From SAR86 cluster bacterium (GTDB lineage: Bacteria > Pseudomonadota > Gammaproteobacteria > Magnimaribacterales > D2472), in assembly GCA_023703655.1 (NCBI GenBank), contig CP097973.1, positions 602,170 through 666,169 of the forward strand: 64,000 nucleotides of DNA, in the 5' to 3' direction. Positions 26,415 to 35,672 of this stretch are shown here, piece by piece (within the stretch, counting starts at the first letter, position 1; the number at the start of each line of letters is the position of its first letter). The notes under the pieces are model-generated. The model made no database searches. It was not told the origin of the DNA and saw nothing but the letters and a program-made list of their open reading frames with translations. Both the position numbers and the translations under genes were made by a program.

Positions 26415-26928
26415 TAAAATTGTAAAAAATATAGATACTGAGAAAAAGTTTCCGCCAGTTCATCTGTGGAATCCAAAAATATGTCCTGGAGTTTCATTTA
26501 AAATTGATAGAAATGGTAACTGGTATTACCAAGGTTCAATTATATCTAAACATAAACTTAAGCTTTTATTTGCTTCGATATTAAAGAAAGAAAATAATAA
26601 ATATTATTGTGTGACACCTGTTGAAAAAGTTTTAGTTGAAGTTGATATTGCTCCGTATGCAATTACAAGCTTTATTTACAATGATGGGATTTATACATTC
26701 AAAACAAATTTAGATTATTCTTTTGACTTACTAGCAAATGAGGATTTAAAAGTTATTACCACTTCTAAAGGTGAAAATATACCTATAGTTACTGTTCGTG
26801 ATGGAATAGAGGGTTTCTTTTCAAGAAGTACCTTTTATGAATTGGTTGATCACGCAATTAATAATTTTGATCAAAATGGCAAGTCACTATTTATTCTAAG
26901 TAATAATAAAAAATTTTATTTAAGCTAA
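26404..26928 (+). CDS. DUF1285 family protein
   Basis: A 174-residue cytoplasmic protein. ATG 26404 is chosen; an in-frame ATG at 26356 lies inside the LysE gene and would add 16 hydrophobic residues. Matches to the DUF1285 pattern include PPVHLWNPKICPGVSFKIDRNG (positions about 18-39), WYYQGSII and TPVEKVLVEVDIAPY. The function of the family is unknown. It converges on the DUF885 gene with one base between the stops. Confidence 0.8.
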   Translation: MDINKIVKNIDTEKKFPPVHLWNPKICPGVSFKIDRNGNWYYQGSIISKHKLKLLFASILKKENNKYYCVTPVEKVLVEVDIAPYAITSFIYNDGIYTFKTNLDYSFDLLANEDLKVITTSKGENIPIVTVRDGIEGFFSRSTFYELVDHAINNFDQNGKSLFILSNNKKFYLS

Positions 26929-26929
26929 A

Positions 26930-28666
26930 TTAGTAACTGCTGATCCAATTGTTTATATTTTGTTCAACCATATAAAGTGGTAAAGCACCATCTTTAAGAA
27001 TTTGATGGTGGAATTCTCTAACATCATAGTCATCACCAAGTTTTAACTTAGAGGTATTTTTAAGTTCAAGTATTTTTAATTGTCCGATTTTGTATGCGAG
27101 CGCTTGACCAGGCCAATTTATATATCTGTCAACTTCATTAATAATATCCTGTTTAGTTTTTGCTGAATTTTCAAGAAAATAATTGATAGCATCTTGTCTT
27201 GTCCAATCCATATAATGCATACCTGTATCAACAACCAGTCTTATAGCTCTCCACATATCATATGTAAGTTGCCCAAACTTGCTATATGGATCTTTATATA
27301 AGCCTAAGTCATAGCCTAAACTTTCACTGTATAAGCCCCAGCCTTCAATAAAAGCGGTAAATCCACCATATTTTCTAAAATTAGGTAGATCAAGTTCCAT
27401 TGCTAAAGCAATCTGAAGATGATGACCTGGCATTGCTTCATGAACACTTAGTACTTCTATTTCGTACTTAGGTCTAACTTCAGGTCGGTACAGATTTACA
27501 TAGTAATAACCTGCACGTGAACCGTCAGCAGCAGGCCTCTGGTAATAAGCTGTTGTTGTATCAGGTGCACTTTCAATTGGAATTGGTTTTAAACCATATG
27601 GCATACGTGGTAAATATTTAAATTGATTAACCAATTCTGGATCAATACGCTTGGATGTCGCTAGATACTCCGTAAATAAATCTTCTGGGTTATCAAAATA
27701 AAATTTTGGATTCGTTCTTAAATCTGTTAGAAATTCGTCAAATGTACCACTCCAATTCAAAGAATCTATAACGGATTGCATTTCTGATCTAATTCTTTTA
27801 ACTTCCTGTAATCCAATATTATGAATTTCAAGGGGAGTTAGGTCTGTGGTGGTAAATTTACGAGCAATAAATTCATAATATTTTTTGCCATCAGGAATAT
27901 CTTTTATACCAATCGTTTTTCTAATATTAGGAAGATATTCATTCTCAAAAAATATTAATAGTTTTTGATAAGCAGGTATTACTAATTTATCAATTGTTTC
28001 AAGAGCTTTCGATTGAATTAAAACTATTTCATCAATATCGAATCTAGATGTATCAATTTCTAAAAAATGTTTATTGAATGGACTATTGACAGACGCTACA
28101 TTTGCTTGAAGTTTAATTTGTTCATAAACTCTATTCATCAGTACAAATGGTGGAACAATATTTTTTTCGATACCAATAGATGCCTTCTCTATTATTTGAT
28201 CAATAACAATTGGTATTTTTTGAAGTCTTGATATCCAATCATAGTAATGTTCTGTTGTTCTAAATGGTAAGACAGATGTTGTTTCATGAAGTAACTGTAT
28301 GCCTCCACGATGACTGAATGGCATATAGAAAGTACCAAAACTATGTTCTTCAATATCATTTTCATATTCTTTAACAAATAATGCATAATTAGTTTTGTTT
28401 AAGTTACTAAAGCTTTTGTAATCCAAAGTTAGCAGTTTATTTAGTACAGCTACGTTATGTTCATTATCTTCTAATTCTGCACTCACAGAATAATCTGACC
28501 ATTCTTGATTACGATCTAAAATTCCCATACTTGATGCGTAAACTGGATTATTTTTGGTTAATCTGGACCATTCATCATCCATTATCTGAACAAATATTTC
28601 CTCATCACTAAGTTGGGAGCATGAACTAAGAACAAAAATTGTTATTAAATATAATAATACTTTCAT
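26930..28666 (-). CDS. DUF885 family lipoprotein, putative metallopeptidase-like
   Basis: A 578-residue lipoprotein: the signal sequence ends LSSCSQ, so the Cys near residue 16 would be lipidated. The conserved DUF885 core is present, including YYVNLYRPEVRPKYEIEVLS and HEAMPGHHLQIALAMEL (about 409-425, an HExxxxHH variant of a zinc site), then FIEGWGLYSE. Many marine bacteria carry several of these; peptidase activity is suspected from the motif but not proven. It lies 2 bases downstream of the ETF-QO stop, in the same direction. Confidence 0.9.
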   Translation of the reverse strand: MKVLLYLITIFVLSSCSQLSDEEIFVQIMDDEWSRLTKNNPVYASSMGILDRNQEWSDYSVSAELEDNEHNVAVLNKLLTLDYKSFSNLNKTNYALFVKEYENDIEEHSFGTFYMPFSHRGGIQLLHETTSVLPFRTTEHYYDWISRLQKIPIVIDQIIEKASIGIEKNIVPPFVLMNRVYEQIKLQANVASVNSPFNKHFLEIDTSRFDIDEIVLIQSKALETIDKLVIPAYQKLLIFFENEYLPNIRKTIGIKDIPDGKKYYEFIARKFTTTDLTPLEIHNIGLQEVKRIRSEMQSVIDSLNWSGTFDEFLTDLRTNPKFYFDNPEDLFTEYLATSKRIDPELVNQFKYLPRMPYGLKPIPIESAPDTTTAYYQRPAADGSRAGYYYVNLYRPEVRPKYEIEVLSVHEAMPGHHLQIALAMELDLPNFRKYGGFTAFIEGWGLYSESLGYDLGLYKDPYSKFGQLTYDMWRAIRLVVDTGMHYMDWTRQDAINYFLENSAKTKQDIINEVDRYINWPGQALAYKIGQLKILELKNTSKLKLGDDYDVREFHHQILKDGALPLYMVEQNINNWISSY

Positions 28667-28668
28667 AA

Positions 28669-30336
28669 TTACATATTTGGATAATTTGGGCCGCCCATAC
28701 CTTCAGGGGTGACCCATTTTATATTTTGTGAGGGATCCTTAATATCACATGTCTTACAATGAACACAATTTTGAGCATTAATCTGAAAAGAATAAGTGCC
28801 GTCCTTCTCGACAACTTCGTATACTCCTGCTGGGCAATAACGTTGTGCTGGCTCATCATAAATTGGTAAATTTACGTTAATAGGTATGGATGGATCCTTG
28901 AGTTGTAGGTGACAAGGTTGATCCTCTTCATGGTTAGTATTAGATAAAAATACAGAAGATAACTTATCAAAACTTACGATTCCATCAGGTTTTGGATAAT
29001 CTATTTTTTTACATTCAGAACTTTTCTTAGTGCAAGCGTAATCAGGAGTTGAATGATTTAAGGTAAATGGTAGTTTACCCCTAAAAATTAATTGATCTAT
29101 TGCTGCCAATGCTACTCCTATTAAACCTTTAAATCCCCAAGCTAATCCTTTGTGAAGAAGAGGACCCCAATTTCTAGCTTTATAAAGTTCATCATTAATC
29201 CAAGATTCTTGAAACAACTCTTCGTATTTAAGTAAATCTTGTTCATAATTCTCGTTAGTGATTGCATCAAATACTACTTCTGATGCGATCATTCCTGACT
29301 TCATTGCTGTATGTGTGCCTTTTATTTTAGGAAAATTTAGAGTTCCTGCATTATCACCAACAATTAATCCACCAGGAAAACTCATTTTTGGTCTTGACTG
29401 ATAACCACCTTTTATTAGTGCTCTAGCTCCATATGCAACACGTGTACCTTTTTCTAAAATTTGTTTTATGTCTTTGTGTTGTTTCCACTCTTGAAATTCA
29501 TCAAATGGACTAATATGTGGATTTTGATAATCAAGAGGTACTACATATCCTAGATAAATTTGGTTATTTTCACCATGATAAAAATATGAACCTGATATTG
29601 TTCCATTACTTGGCCATCCCATTGTATGCATGACAGTCCCTTCACTATGGTCTTCAGGGGAAATATCCCATATTTCTTTAAATCCAATGCCATAATGTTG
29701 TGGATCTTTATTTTTATCTAGTTCATATTTTTTAATTAATTCTTTGCCTAAATGGCCCCTGCATCCCTCTGAAAATATTGTATATTTTGCTCTTAACTCC
29801 ATCGGTGGTTGATATGATTCTTTTTTTATACCATCTTTTGAAATACCCATTTCACCAGTTACTATTCCTTTAACAATATCATCCTCAATAATAAGTTTAG
29901 ATGCTGTAAATCCTGGAAAAATTTCAACCCCGTTATTTTCCGCCTGACCGGCTAACCAACGACAGAAATTAGCAAGGCTCATAATGAAATTTCCGTGATT
30001 ATTGAATGTAGGTATTAAGAAAGTAGGGAAGGGAACGTTAATTGATAGATTTTTTGTGAGCATAAATTTAACAATATCTTTTTTAGCCGGATTATTTAAT
30101 GGTGCATCTTTTTCTTTCCAGTCAGGGATTAATTCATTAAGTGCTGTTGGTTCAAAAACATTACCTGATAGGATATGGGCACCAATTTCAGAGCCTTTCT
30201 CAATCAAGCATATGGAAAGATCCTTATTATTTTCCTTGCATAATTGAGATAATTTAATTGCTGCACTTAATCCAGATGGACCACCACCTACAATAAGAAC
30301 ATCGTATTCCATTACATCTATATTTTCTTCTTCCAT
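28669..30336 (-). CDS. electron transfer flavoprotein-ubiquinone oxidoreductase
   Basis: A 555-residue membrane-associated flavoprotein that passes electrons from EtfAB to ubiquinone. The N-terminal FAD site is DVLIVGGGPSGLSAAIKLSQL (about 8-28). SEGCRGHLGK and the GGYQSRPKMSFPGGLIVGDNAG region are typical. The C terminus carries the 4Fe-4S site, with NCVHCKTCDIKDPSQNI after YCPAGVYEVV. Length matches the family. It is divergent from etfBA with 88 bases between, which makes a complete ETF module. Confidence 0.96.
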   Translation of the reverse strand: MEEENIDVMEYDVLIVGGGPSGLSAAIKLSQLCKENNKDLSICLIEKGSEIGAHILSGNVFEPTALNELIPDWKEKDAPLNNPAKKDIVKFMLTKNLSINVPFPTFLIPTFNNHGNFIMSLANFCRWLAGQAENNGVEIFPGFTASKLIIEDDIVKGIVTGEMGISKDGIKKESYQPPMELRAKYTIFSEGCRGHLGKELIKKYELDKNKDPQHYGIGFKEIWDISPEDHSEGTVMHTMGWPSNGTISGSYFYHGENNQIYLGYVVPLDYQNPHISPFDEFQEWKQHKDIKQILEKGTRVAYGARALIKGGYQSRPKMSFPGGLIVGDNAGTLNFPKIKGTHTAMKSGMIASEVVFDAITNENYEQDLLKYEELFQESWINDELYKARNWGPLLHKGLAWGFKGLIGVALAAIDQLIFRGKLPFTLNHSTPDYACTKKSSECKKIDYPKPDGIVSFDKLSSVFLSNTNHEEDQPCHLQLKDPSIPINVNLPIYDEPAQRYCPAGVYEVVEKDGTYSFQINAQNCVHCKTCDIKDPSQNIKWVTPEGMGGPNYPNM

Positions 30337-30424
30337 TACAAAAATTGCTGATACGTTTTAAAAATTGATAAAAAACTATTACAATTATAGCCCGTACAAT
30401 CAAATCTAACTAGAAATCGTAAAT

Positions 30425-31174
30425 ATGAAAGCACTTGTTCCAATTAAAAGAGTTGTAGACTATAACGTTAAAGTAAGGCCACTTTCTGATAATTCAAATG
30501 TAGATTTAAATAATGTAAAAATGTCTATAAATCCTTTTTGTGAAATAGCTGTTGAAGAAGCTGTAAGATTAAAAGAAGCTGGCACCATTAATGAGGTTGT
30601 TGCTGTCACAGTGGGTTCATCAGCCTCTCAAGAGCAACTCAGAACTGCATTGGCATTAGGATGTGACAGAGCAATACTAGTAGAGACAGATAATGATCTT
30701 GAACCACTCTCAATTGCAAAAATTCTTGTAAAAATCCATGAAAAAGAATCATCTGATCTAATAATTCTAGGAAAACAAGCCATTGATGGTGATAATAATC
30801 AAACTGGCCAAATGCTTTCTGCGCTTCTTGATATTCCTCAAGCTACTTTTGCATCTAAATTAGAAATTAATGGTGATAATGCAAACGTTACCCGAGAAAT
30901 AGATGGTGGTCTTCAAACAATAAATGTTAAATTACCTGCGATTATTACAACTGACCTGAGACTTAATGAACCTAGATATGCTTCTTTGCCTAATATTATG
31001 AAGGCTAAGAAAAAAGAACTTGATACAATTAACGTTAGTGATTTAGGAATTGATATAGCCAAAAGAGTTGACACACTATCTGTTGAGCTTCCACCTGAGC
31101 GTGATGCTGGCATTAAAGTGGAATCTGTATCCGATTTAGTTGACAAACTTAAAAATGAGGAAAAAGTAATATGA
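30425..31174 (+). CDS. etfB: electron transfer flavoprotein, beta subunit
   Basis: A 249-residue beta subunit of the soluble electron carrier for acyl-CoA dehydrogenases. Family marks are [54 protein letters not shown] and the ETF beta signature [22 protein letters not shown] (residues about 175-196). It overlaps etfA by 4 bases, giving coupled equimolar synthesis. Confidence 0.97.
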   Translation: MKALVPIKRVVDYNVKVRPLSDNSNVDLNNVKMSINPFCEIAVEEAVRLKEAGTINEVVAVTVGSSASQEQLRTALALGCDRAILVETDNDLEPLSIAKILVKIHEKESSDLIILGKQAIDGDNNQTGQMLSALLDIPQATFASKLEINGDNANVTREIDGGLQTINVKLPAIITTDLRLNEPRYASLPNIMKAKKKELDTINVSDLGIDIAKRVDTLSVELPPERDAGIKVESVSDLVDKLKNEEKVI

Positions 31175-32100
31175 GAGTTCTTGTAATAGCCGAACATGAT
31201 AATGCAGCATTAAAACCATCAACTTTAAATACAATTTCTGCTGCAAAGAAATTAACAGATGATGTTGATTTAATTATATGTGGGTTTGAGTGCGATAATG
31301 TAGCCACTGAAGCAGCTGGCATTGATGCTTTAACGAATGTTCATGTATGTAAGTCTGAACACTTAAAGTATCAATTAAGTGAAGATGTTACTCAAATCGT
31401 TGTATCTAATGCAAAAAATTATTCTCATCTTTTAGCACCTGCAACAACATTTGGAAAGAATCTGATGCCAAGAATAAGTGCATTGTTAGATGCACAACAA
31501 ATCTCGGATATCATTGAAGTTATAGATGAATGCACGTTTAAGAGACCTATTTATGCTGGTAGTTGCATTGCTACTGTTAAATCTAATGATGAAATTAAAG
31601 TAATCACAATAAGAGCTACAGCCTTTGATCCCTGCGCAAATGAAGGTGGTAATGCTGAAATTGTTAATATTGATCCAATTGATAGCAAAGGTCAATCAGA
31701 ATTTGTTTCAGAGGAACTTGCTAAGAGTGATAGGCCTGAACTAACAGCAGCAGATATCATAATTTCAGGTGGACGAGGGATGCAATCAGGCGATAACTTC
31801 CATTTACTTGAAACAATAGCCGATAAACTGGGTGCTGCTGTTGGAGCTTCAAGGGCTGCTGTCGATGCGGGTTTTGTCCCAAATGACTATCAGGTTGGAC
31901 AAACTGGTAAAATTGTTGCTCCAAATTTATATATTGCAGTTGGGATCTCTGGTGCAATTCAACATCTTGCGGGTATGAAAGACTCAAAAATTATTGTAGC
32001 AATCAATAAAGACGAGGATGCTCCAATATTTCAAGTTGCTGATTATGGGCTTGTTGATGATCTTTTTAATGCATTACCTGAGCTTGCAGAACAAATTTGA
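31171..32100 (+). CDS. etfA: electron transfer flavoprotein, alpha subunit
   Basis: A 309-residue alpha subunit carrying the FAD. The C-terminal FAD domain contains [43 protein letters not shown] and [14 protein letters not shown]-type sequence (here [17 protein letters not shown]), then [21 protein letters not shown]. It pairs with EtfB and donates to the ETF-QO encoded divergently. Its stop is one base from the stop of the convergent acyl-CoA dehydrogenase. Confidence 0.97.
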   Translation: MRVLVIAEHDNAALKPSTLNTISAAKKLTDDVDLIICGFECDNVATEAAGIDALTNVHVCKSEHLKYQLSEDVTQIVVSNAKNYSHLLAPATTFGKNLMPRISALLDAQQISDIIEVIDECTFKRPIYAGSCIATVKSNDEIKVITIRATAFDPCANEGGNAEIVNIDPIDSKGQSEFVSEELAKSDRPELTAADIIISGGRGMQSGDNFHLLETIADKLGAAVGASRAAVDAGFVPNDYQVGQTGKIVAPNLYIAVGISGAIQHLAGMKDSKIIVAINKDEDAPIFQVADYGLVDDLFNALPELAEQI

Positions 32101-32101
32101 T

Positions 32102-33196
32102 TCATTGATTTGAAGTTAAATTCTGTGATAGTTTTGCTAGAGCTGATTTACTATTTCCATTCATCAATTCAAACTCTTTTGCCTCTAAGCAATATCTCCA
32201 CAATGGATATTCCTTAGCAACGCCCATACCACCATGCAAATGCTGTGCTGTGTATGAGATTTCATGTAATGTATTACCGAGTATATATTTAAGATTTAGT
32301 AATTCATTTTCGCATTCATTATTGTTTAAGTATTTGTAAGTAACATGCTTAAGATTTAAATCTAAAACTTGATTGGAAATAAAAGCATTTGCAGCTCTGT
32401 GAGCAACTGCTTGAAAAGATCCAATTGGTCTACCAAATTGCTCTCTGGCTGATGTATATTCTGAAGTTAGTTCAATCATTCTATTTGTGATACCTTTCGC
32501 ATAACTTGCTTGAATAAGTATTTTTTTTGCAGAAATATCTTTGAGGATATCTAATCCATTTTTATCGCCATTAATTATTTGATCTTGAGATATATCAAAA
32601 TTACTAAATGATATTTCAAAATAGGGTTTAGAGGTTGTGTTAGAAGTATGTCTGACATTACATAATCTTGGATCAATCAATGCTAATTTAATTCCATCAT
32701 CACAAATAAAAGATATCAGCATACAAGATGCTTGATCTGCAGCATATGAAAATATCTTTTTGCCAGTTAAACAATACCTTTCGCCTGTTATTTTTCCAAT
32801 CAATGAAGGAGATTCAATATCGTAATTAAGGGGTTCAACTAATGCAGAGCTAAAAATATAATCATCTTCTGAAAAAAGTTTTTTTAGTGCAGATTTTGCA
32901 ATTTCAGTATTTGATTCTGATAACGTCATTGCTACGTCACTTATACACTGGGTTGGATCAAATGTGGCATTTGAGTAGCCTAATTCTTCACAAACGATTA
33001 AAAAAAATTCAAGATTAAATGGATTTTTTGATTCTAAATCAAATAAATAGCCGCCTTGCTTTAATTCTTTAAATAATTCAAGATCTAATTTATATTCGTC
33101 ATATTTCAATAGATAATCATTACTCGAATAATTACCAAGCAGCTTCTTAATGTTATCTCTGATGATTGTGGATTCTTCTGAATTACTAAAATCCAC
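32102..33196 (-). CDS. acyl-CoA dehydrogenase, short subunit of pair A
   Basis: A 364-residue acyl-CoA dehydrogenase from GTG 33196, sharing one base with the stop of the preceding gene. The N-terminal domain is degenerate. The C-terminal domain has REQFGRPIGSFQAVAHRAAN and QHLHGGMGVAKEYPLWRY (about 318-335), so the usual Glu of the active-site loop is present. It ends soon after and lacks the GGTxEIQ flavin motif of ordinary family members. Its tandem partner has that motif instead. This pattern matches subunits of heterotetrameric acyl-CoA dehydrogenases. Confidence 0.88.
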   Translation of the reverse strand: MDFSNSEESTIIRDNIKKLLGNYSSNDYLLKYDEYKLDLELFKELKQGGYLFDLESKNPFNLEFFLIVCEELGYSNATFDPTQCISDVAMTLSESNTEIAKSALKKLFSEDDYIFSSALVEPLNYDIESPSLIGKITGERYCLTGKKIFSYAADQASCMLISFICDDGIKLALIDPRLCNVRHTSNTTSKPYFEISFSNFDISQDQIINGDKNGLDILKDISAKKILIQASYAKGITNRMIELTSEYTSAREQFGRPIGSFQAVAHRAANAFISNQVLDLNLKHVTYKYLNNNECENELLNLKYILGNTLHEISYTAQHLHGGMGVAKEYPLWRYCLEAKEFELMNGNSKSALAKLSQNLTSNQ

Positions 33197-34374
33197 TATC
33201 TTGACCTAGGCATAAATAATCCAGCCATCGCAATGATATCTCTTTGTACTTCGTTAGTACCACCTCCAAAGGTTAAAATAGACGCAGTTCTGTACATTCT
33301 TTCCAATTTAGAATTCATTATTGAAAGATCATCTTTTTTTAAGATTGCAATTTCTCCAAGAATTTCCATCATTTGCCTATAAGCTTCAATAAAAAATTCA
33401 GACCCATAGATTTTAGCCATAGAGGCATCTGTCATAGATAAATTTTCGTTTTCCATGCCCCATACTAGCTTCCAACAAATTAATTTTAGTGATTCCAAAC
33501 CTGAGTAAATATTAGCAACATTTCTTTTAACCCAATCAACCTCACTTAAATTAGTACCATCGCTGAGTTTAGTATCGTTGATTAATAGCAATAACTCCTG
33601 AAACATTTGATCTACAGGTCCATGATTAACAAGTGCTAATCTTTCAAGGTTTAACTGACTTGTAATTAAATTCCAACCTTCATCGATGTTACCTACTAAA
33701 TTTTGTTTGGGAACGTAAACATCCTCATAAAAAGTTGAGTTGGTAGTAACATCTCCAAGAGTTTTAATAGGAGTATATTTAAATCCTTTATCATCAGTGG
33801 GCACTATGAATATAGAAATTCCTTTGTGTTTTTTAACTTCATCATTAGTTCTTGTAGCAAGCCAAACATAATCAGCATAATTTGCTAAGCTGGTCCAAAT
33901 TTTTTGGCCATTAATCAGATAGCCATTATTCTTTTCTATGGCTCTAGTTTGTAAGGATGCTAAATCAGTACCAGAATTTGGTTCAGAATAACCTATTGCA
34001 AAAATAATATCGCCATTCAAAATACCTGTCGCAATATTCTCTTTTGCCCACTCGCTGCCAAATTTTACAATCATTGGTCCAACTGATTCGGTTGTTAAAA
34101 AAGGAAAGGGGAAGCCTGTTCTCATTACTTCTTCAACAAAAATATATTGTTCAGTAGGAGTAAATTCTTTTCCACCAAATTCTTTTGGCCAACTTAGGCC
34201 AATCCAACCATCCTTACCTATTTGTTTCAAAGTTTTTCTAAACTCAGGACCACCACCTTCAAAATATTTATCATCACTAAGTTCTTTAGTTAAACTTGAC
34301 GTCATCATTGAAGTAAAATATTCCCTCAATTCTTGTTTGAGGGACTCTTGTTTTTTATTTAATTCGATCTTCAT
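33196..34374 (-). CDS. acyl-CoA dehydrogenase, long subunit of pair A
   Basis: A 392-residue protein from ATG 34374; a TTG three codons upstream is the alternative. It has DGWIGLSWPKEFGGKEFTP, the flavin/substrate motif FAIGYSEPNSGTDLASLQT, INGQKIWTSLANYADY and the C-terminal GGGTNEVQRDIIAM. It lacks a GGxGxxxEYP-type loop. It therefore complements the short subunit encoded next. Substrates of such pairs in actinobacteria are bulky CoA esters such as sterol side chains; here the substrate is unknown. Confidence 0.88.
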   Translation of the reverse strand: MKIELNKKQESLKQELREYFTSMMTSSLTKELSDDKYFEGGGPEFRKTLKQIGKDGWIGLSWPKEFGGKEFTPTEQYIFVEEVMRTGFPFPFLTTESVGPMIVKFGSEWAKENIATGILNGDIIFAIGYSEPNSGTDLASLQTRAIEKNNGYLINGQKIWTSLANYADYVWLATRTNDEVKKHKGISIFIVPTDDKGFKYTPIKTLGDVTTNSTFYEDVYVPKQNLVGNIDEGWNLITSQLNLERLALVNHGPVDQMFQELLLLINDTKLSDGTNLSEVDWVKRNVANIYSGLESLKLICWKLVWGMENENLSMTDASMAKIYGSEFFIEAYRQMMEILGEIAILKKDDLSIMNSKLERMYRTASILTFGGGTNEVQRDIIAMAGLFMPRSR

Positions 34375-34434
34375 GGTTTGCAAATAATAAAAGAGTCATT
34401 ATAAATAATATATACTTAATATTTAATCTTTGTT

Positions 34435-35025
34435 ATGAAAGATATAGAAATAAACATCACAAAATCAGCACAAGACTATCTCTCAAATTTATTATTAGAT
34501 AAGAAAGATAACTCCCAAGCAATAAAATTGTTTGTTACTGAGCCAGGCACCCCAAAAGCAGAAACTTGTCTTGCATTTTGTAATATTGAAGATCATAAAG
34601 GTATTGATGAAGAAATTAACTTTGAAAAGTTAACCATTTATGTTGAAGTTAGATCGATTCCATTTCTTAAAGATGCTGAAATTAACTATGATACTGATAA
34701 TTTTGGTGGGCAACTTACAATAAAGTCACCTAACTCTCGAATGCCAAATGTTTCAAAAGATAGTCCATTAGAAGATAAAGTAAATTACGTTATTTATAAC
34801 GAAATAAACCCCATGTTAGAGTCTCACGGAGGGAATGTTAGTTTAGTTGAAATAACAGATTCTAAAGATATTGTTCTTCAATTTGGGGGTGGTTGCCAAG
34901 GTTGTGGGATGATTGATGTTACCCTTAAAGACGGTATTGAAAAAACTCTAAAAGAGAATTTTCCAGAGATTAACTCGGTTAAAGATATTACTGATCATAC
35001 TAATACTGATAACGCATATTATTAA
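34435..35025 (+). CDS. nfuA: Fe-S biogenesis protein NfuA
   Basis: A 196-residue two-domain protein. The N-terminal part is a degenerate A-type scaffold (residues about 1-105) without its three cysteines. The C-terminal Nfu domain has the cluster-binding CQGC (Cys154 and Cys157) in FGGGCQGCGMIDVTLKDG. It delivers 4Fe-4S clusters to target proteins, and ETF-QO encoded nearby is a plausible client. Its stop shares a TTAA with the stop of the convergent csiV gene. Confidence 0.95.
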   Translation: MKDIEINITKSAQDYLSNLLLDKKDNSQAIKLFVTEPGTPKAETCLAFCNIEDHKGIDEEINFEKLTIYVEVRSIPFLKDAEINYDTDNFGGQLTIKSPNSRMPNVSKDSPLEDKVNYVIYNEINPMLESHGGNVSLVEITDSKDIVLQFGGGCQGCGMIDVTLKDGIEKTLKENFPEINSVKDITDHTNTDNAYY

Positions 35026-35672
35026 TTTACACTTTTACCTAAAAAGATTCTTATTCCAAAGTATGGATGATCAAAATAATAAACTTCACCGGTGTTAACT
35101 TGACGTTTTTCATCAATAATAAATTTTGATGATAGTTGTAAAGGTAGACTTGAAAAAGAGTCTTTATTTTTTATCAAATTGCTATCAAAGGCATGTATAT
35201 CAAGTCTTGTGATTTCTGGATTTGATGATAAGGTCTGTGCCGTATCACTTAAAGCCCCTACATCAGAGTGATCTGTTTCTTTATTATTTATTTTGTAATC
35301 GATCAATCCAATTGTATGGATGTATAGATCTTTATCTTTATACAACTTTATGAATATGTTTATTTTTGGACTATCTATTAAGTAATAAAAGCTATCTTCC
35401 TCGTTACCATAGTCAATAGCAAATTGTCTAATGAGTAGTGTTTCATAGTCATTATGATCAGACTGACTTGAAAGAATAGGAGTTTGATTAACGAATAATT
35501 TATCAAAATTTTTTACAATTTTTATTTGGCCAGTATCAATATCAATAAACTTGTTTTCAAATGATTTATTTGCATCAAAGTTTTGAAATATAAATGCTTC
35601 TAGTTGAATTGTTAAGTTATCAGAATATAAATCCAAAGATAATAATAATAAAGAAAATCTAAGATAATTCAT
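35022..35672 (-). CDS. CsiV-like envelope protein
   Basis: A 216-residue protein with a short signal-like N terminus (MNYLRFSLLLLSLDLYS). Few motifs stand out apart from a C-terminal YYFDHPYFGIRIFLGK segment resembling the end of CsiV-type peptidoglycan-binding proteins. The assignment rests mainly on position: csiV is commonly the gene directly after mfd in gammaproteobacteria, and this start overlaps the mfd stop by 14 bases. Confidence 0.6.
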   Translation of the reverse strand: MNYLRFSLLLLSLDLYSDNLTIQLEAFIFQNFDANKSFENKFIDIDTGQIKIVKNFDKLFVNQTPILSSQSDHNDYETLLIRQFAIDYGNEEDSFYYLIDSPKINIFIKLYKDKDLYIHTIGLIDYKINNKETDHSDVGALSDTAQTLSSNPEITRLDIHAFDSNLIKNKDSFSSLPLQLSSKFIIDEKRQVNTGEVYYFDHPYFGIRIFLGKSVN

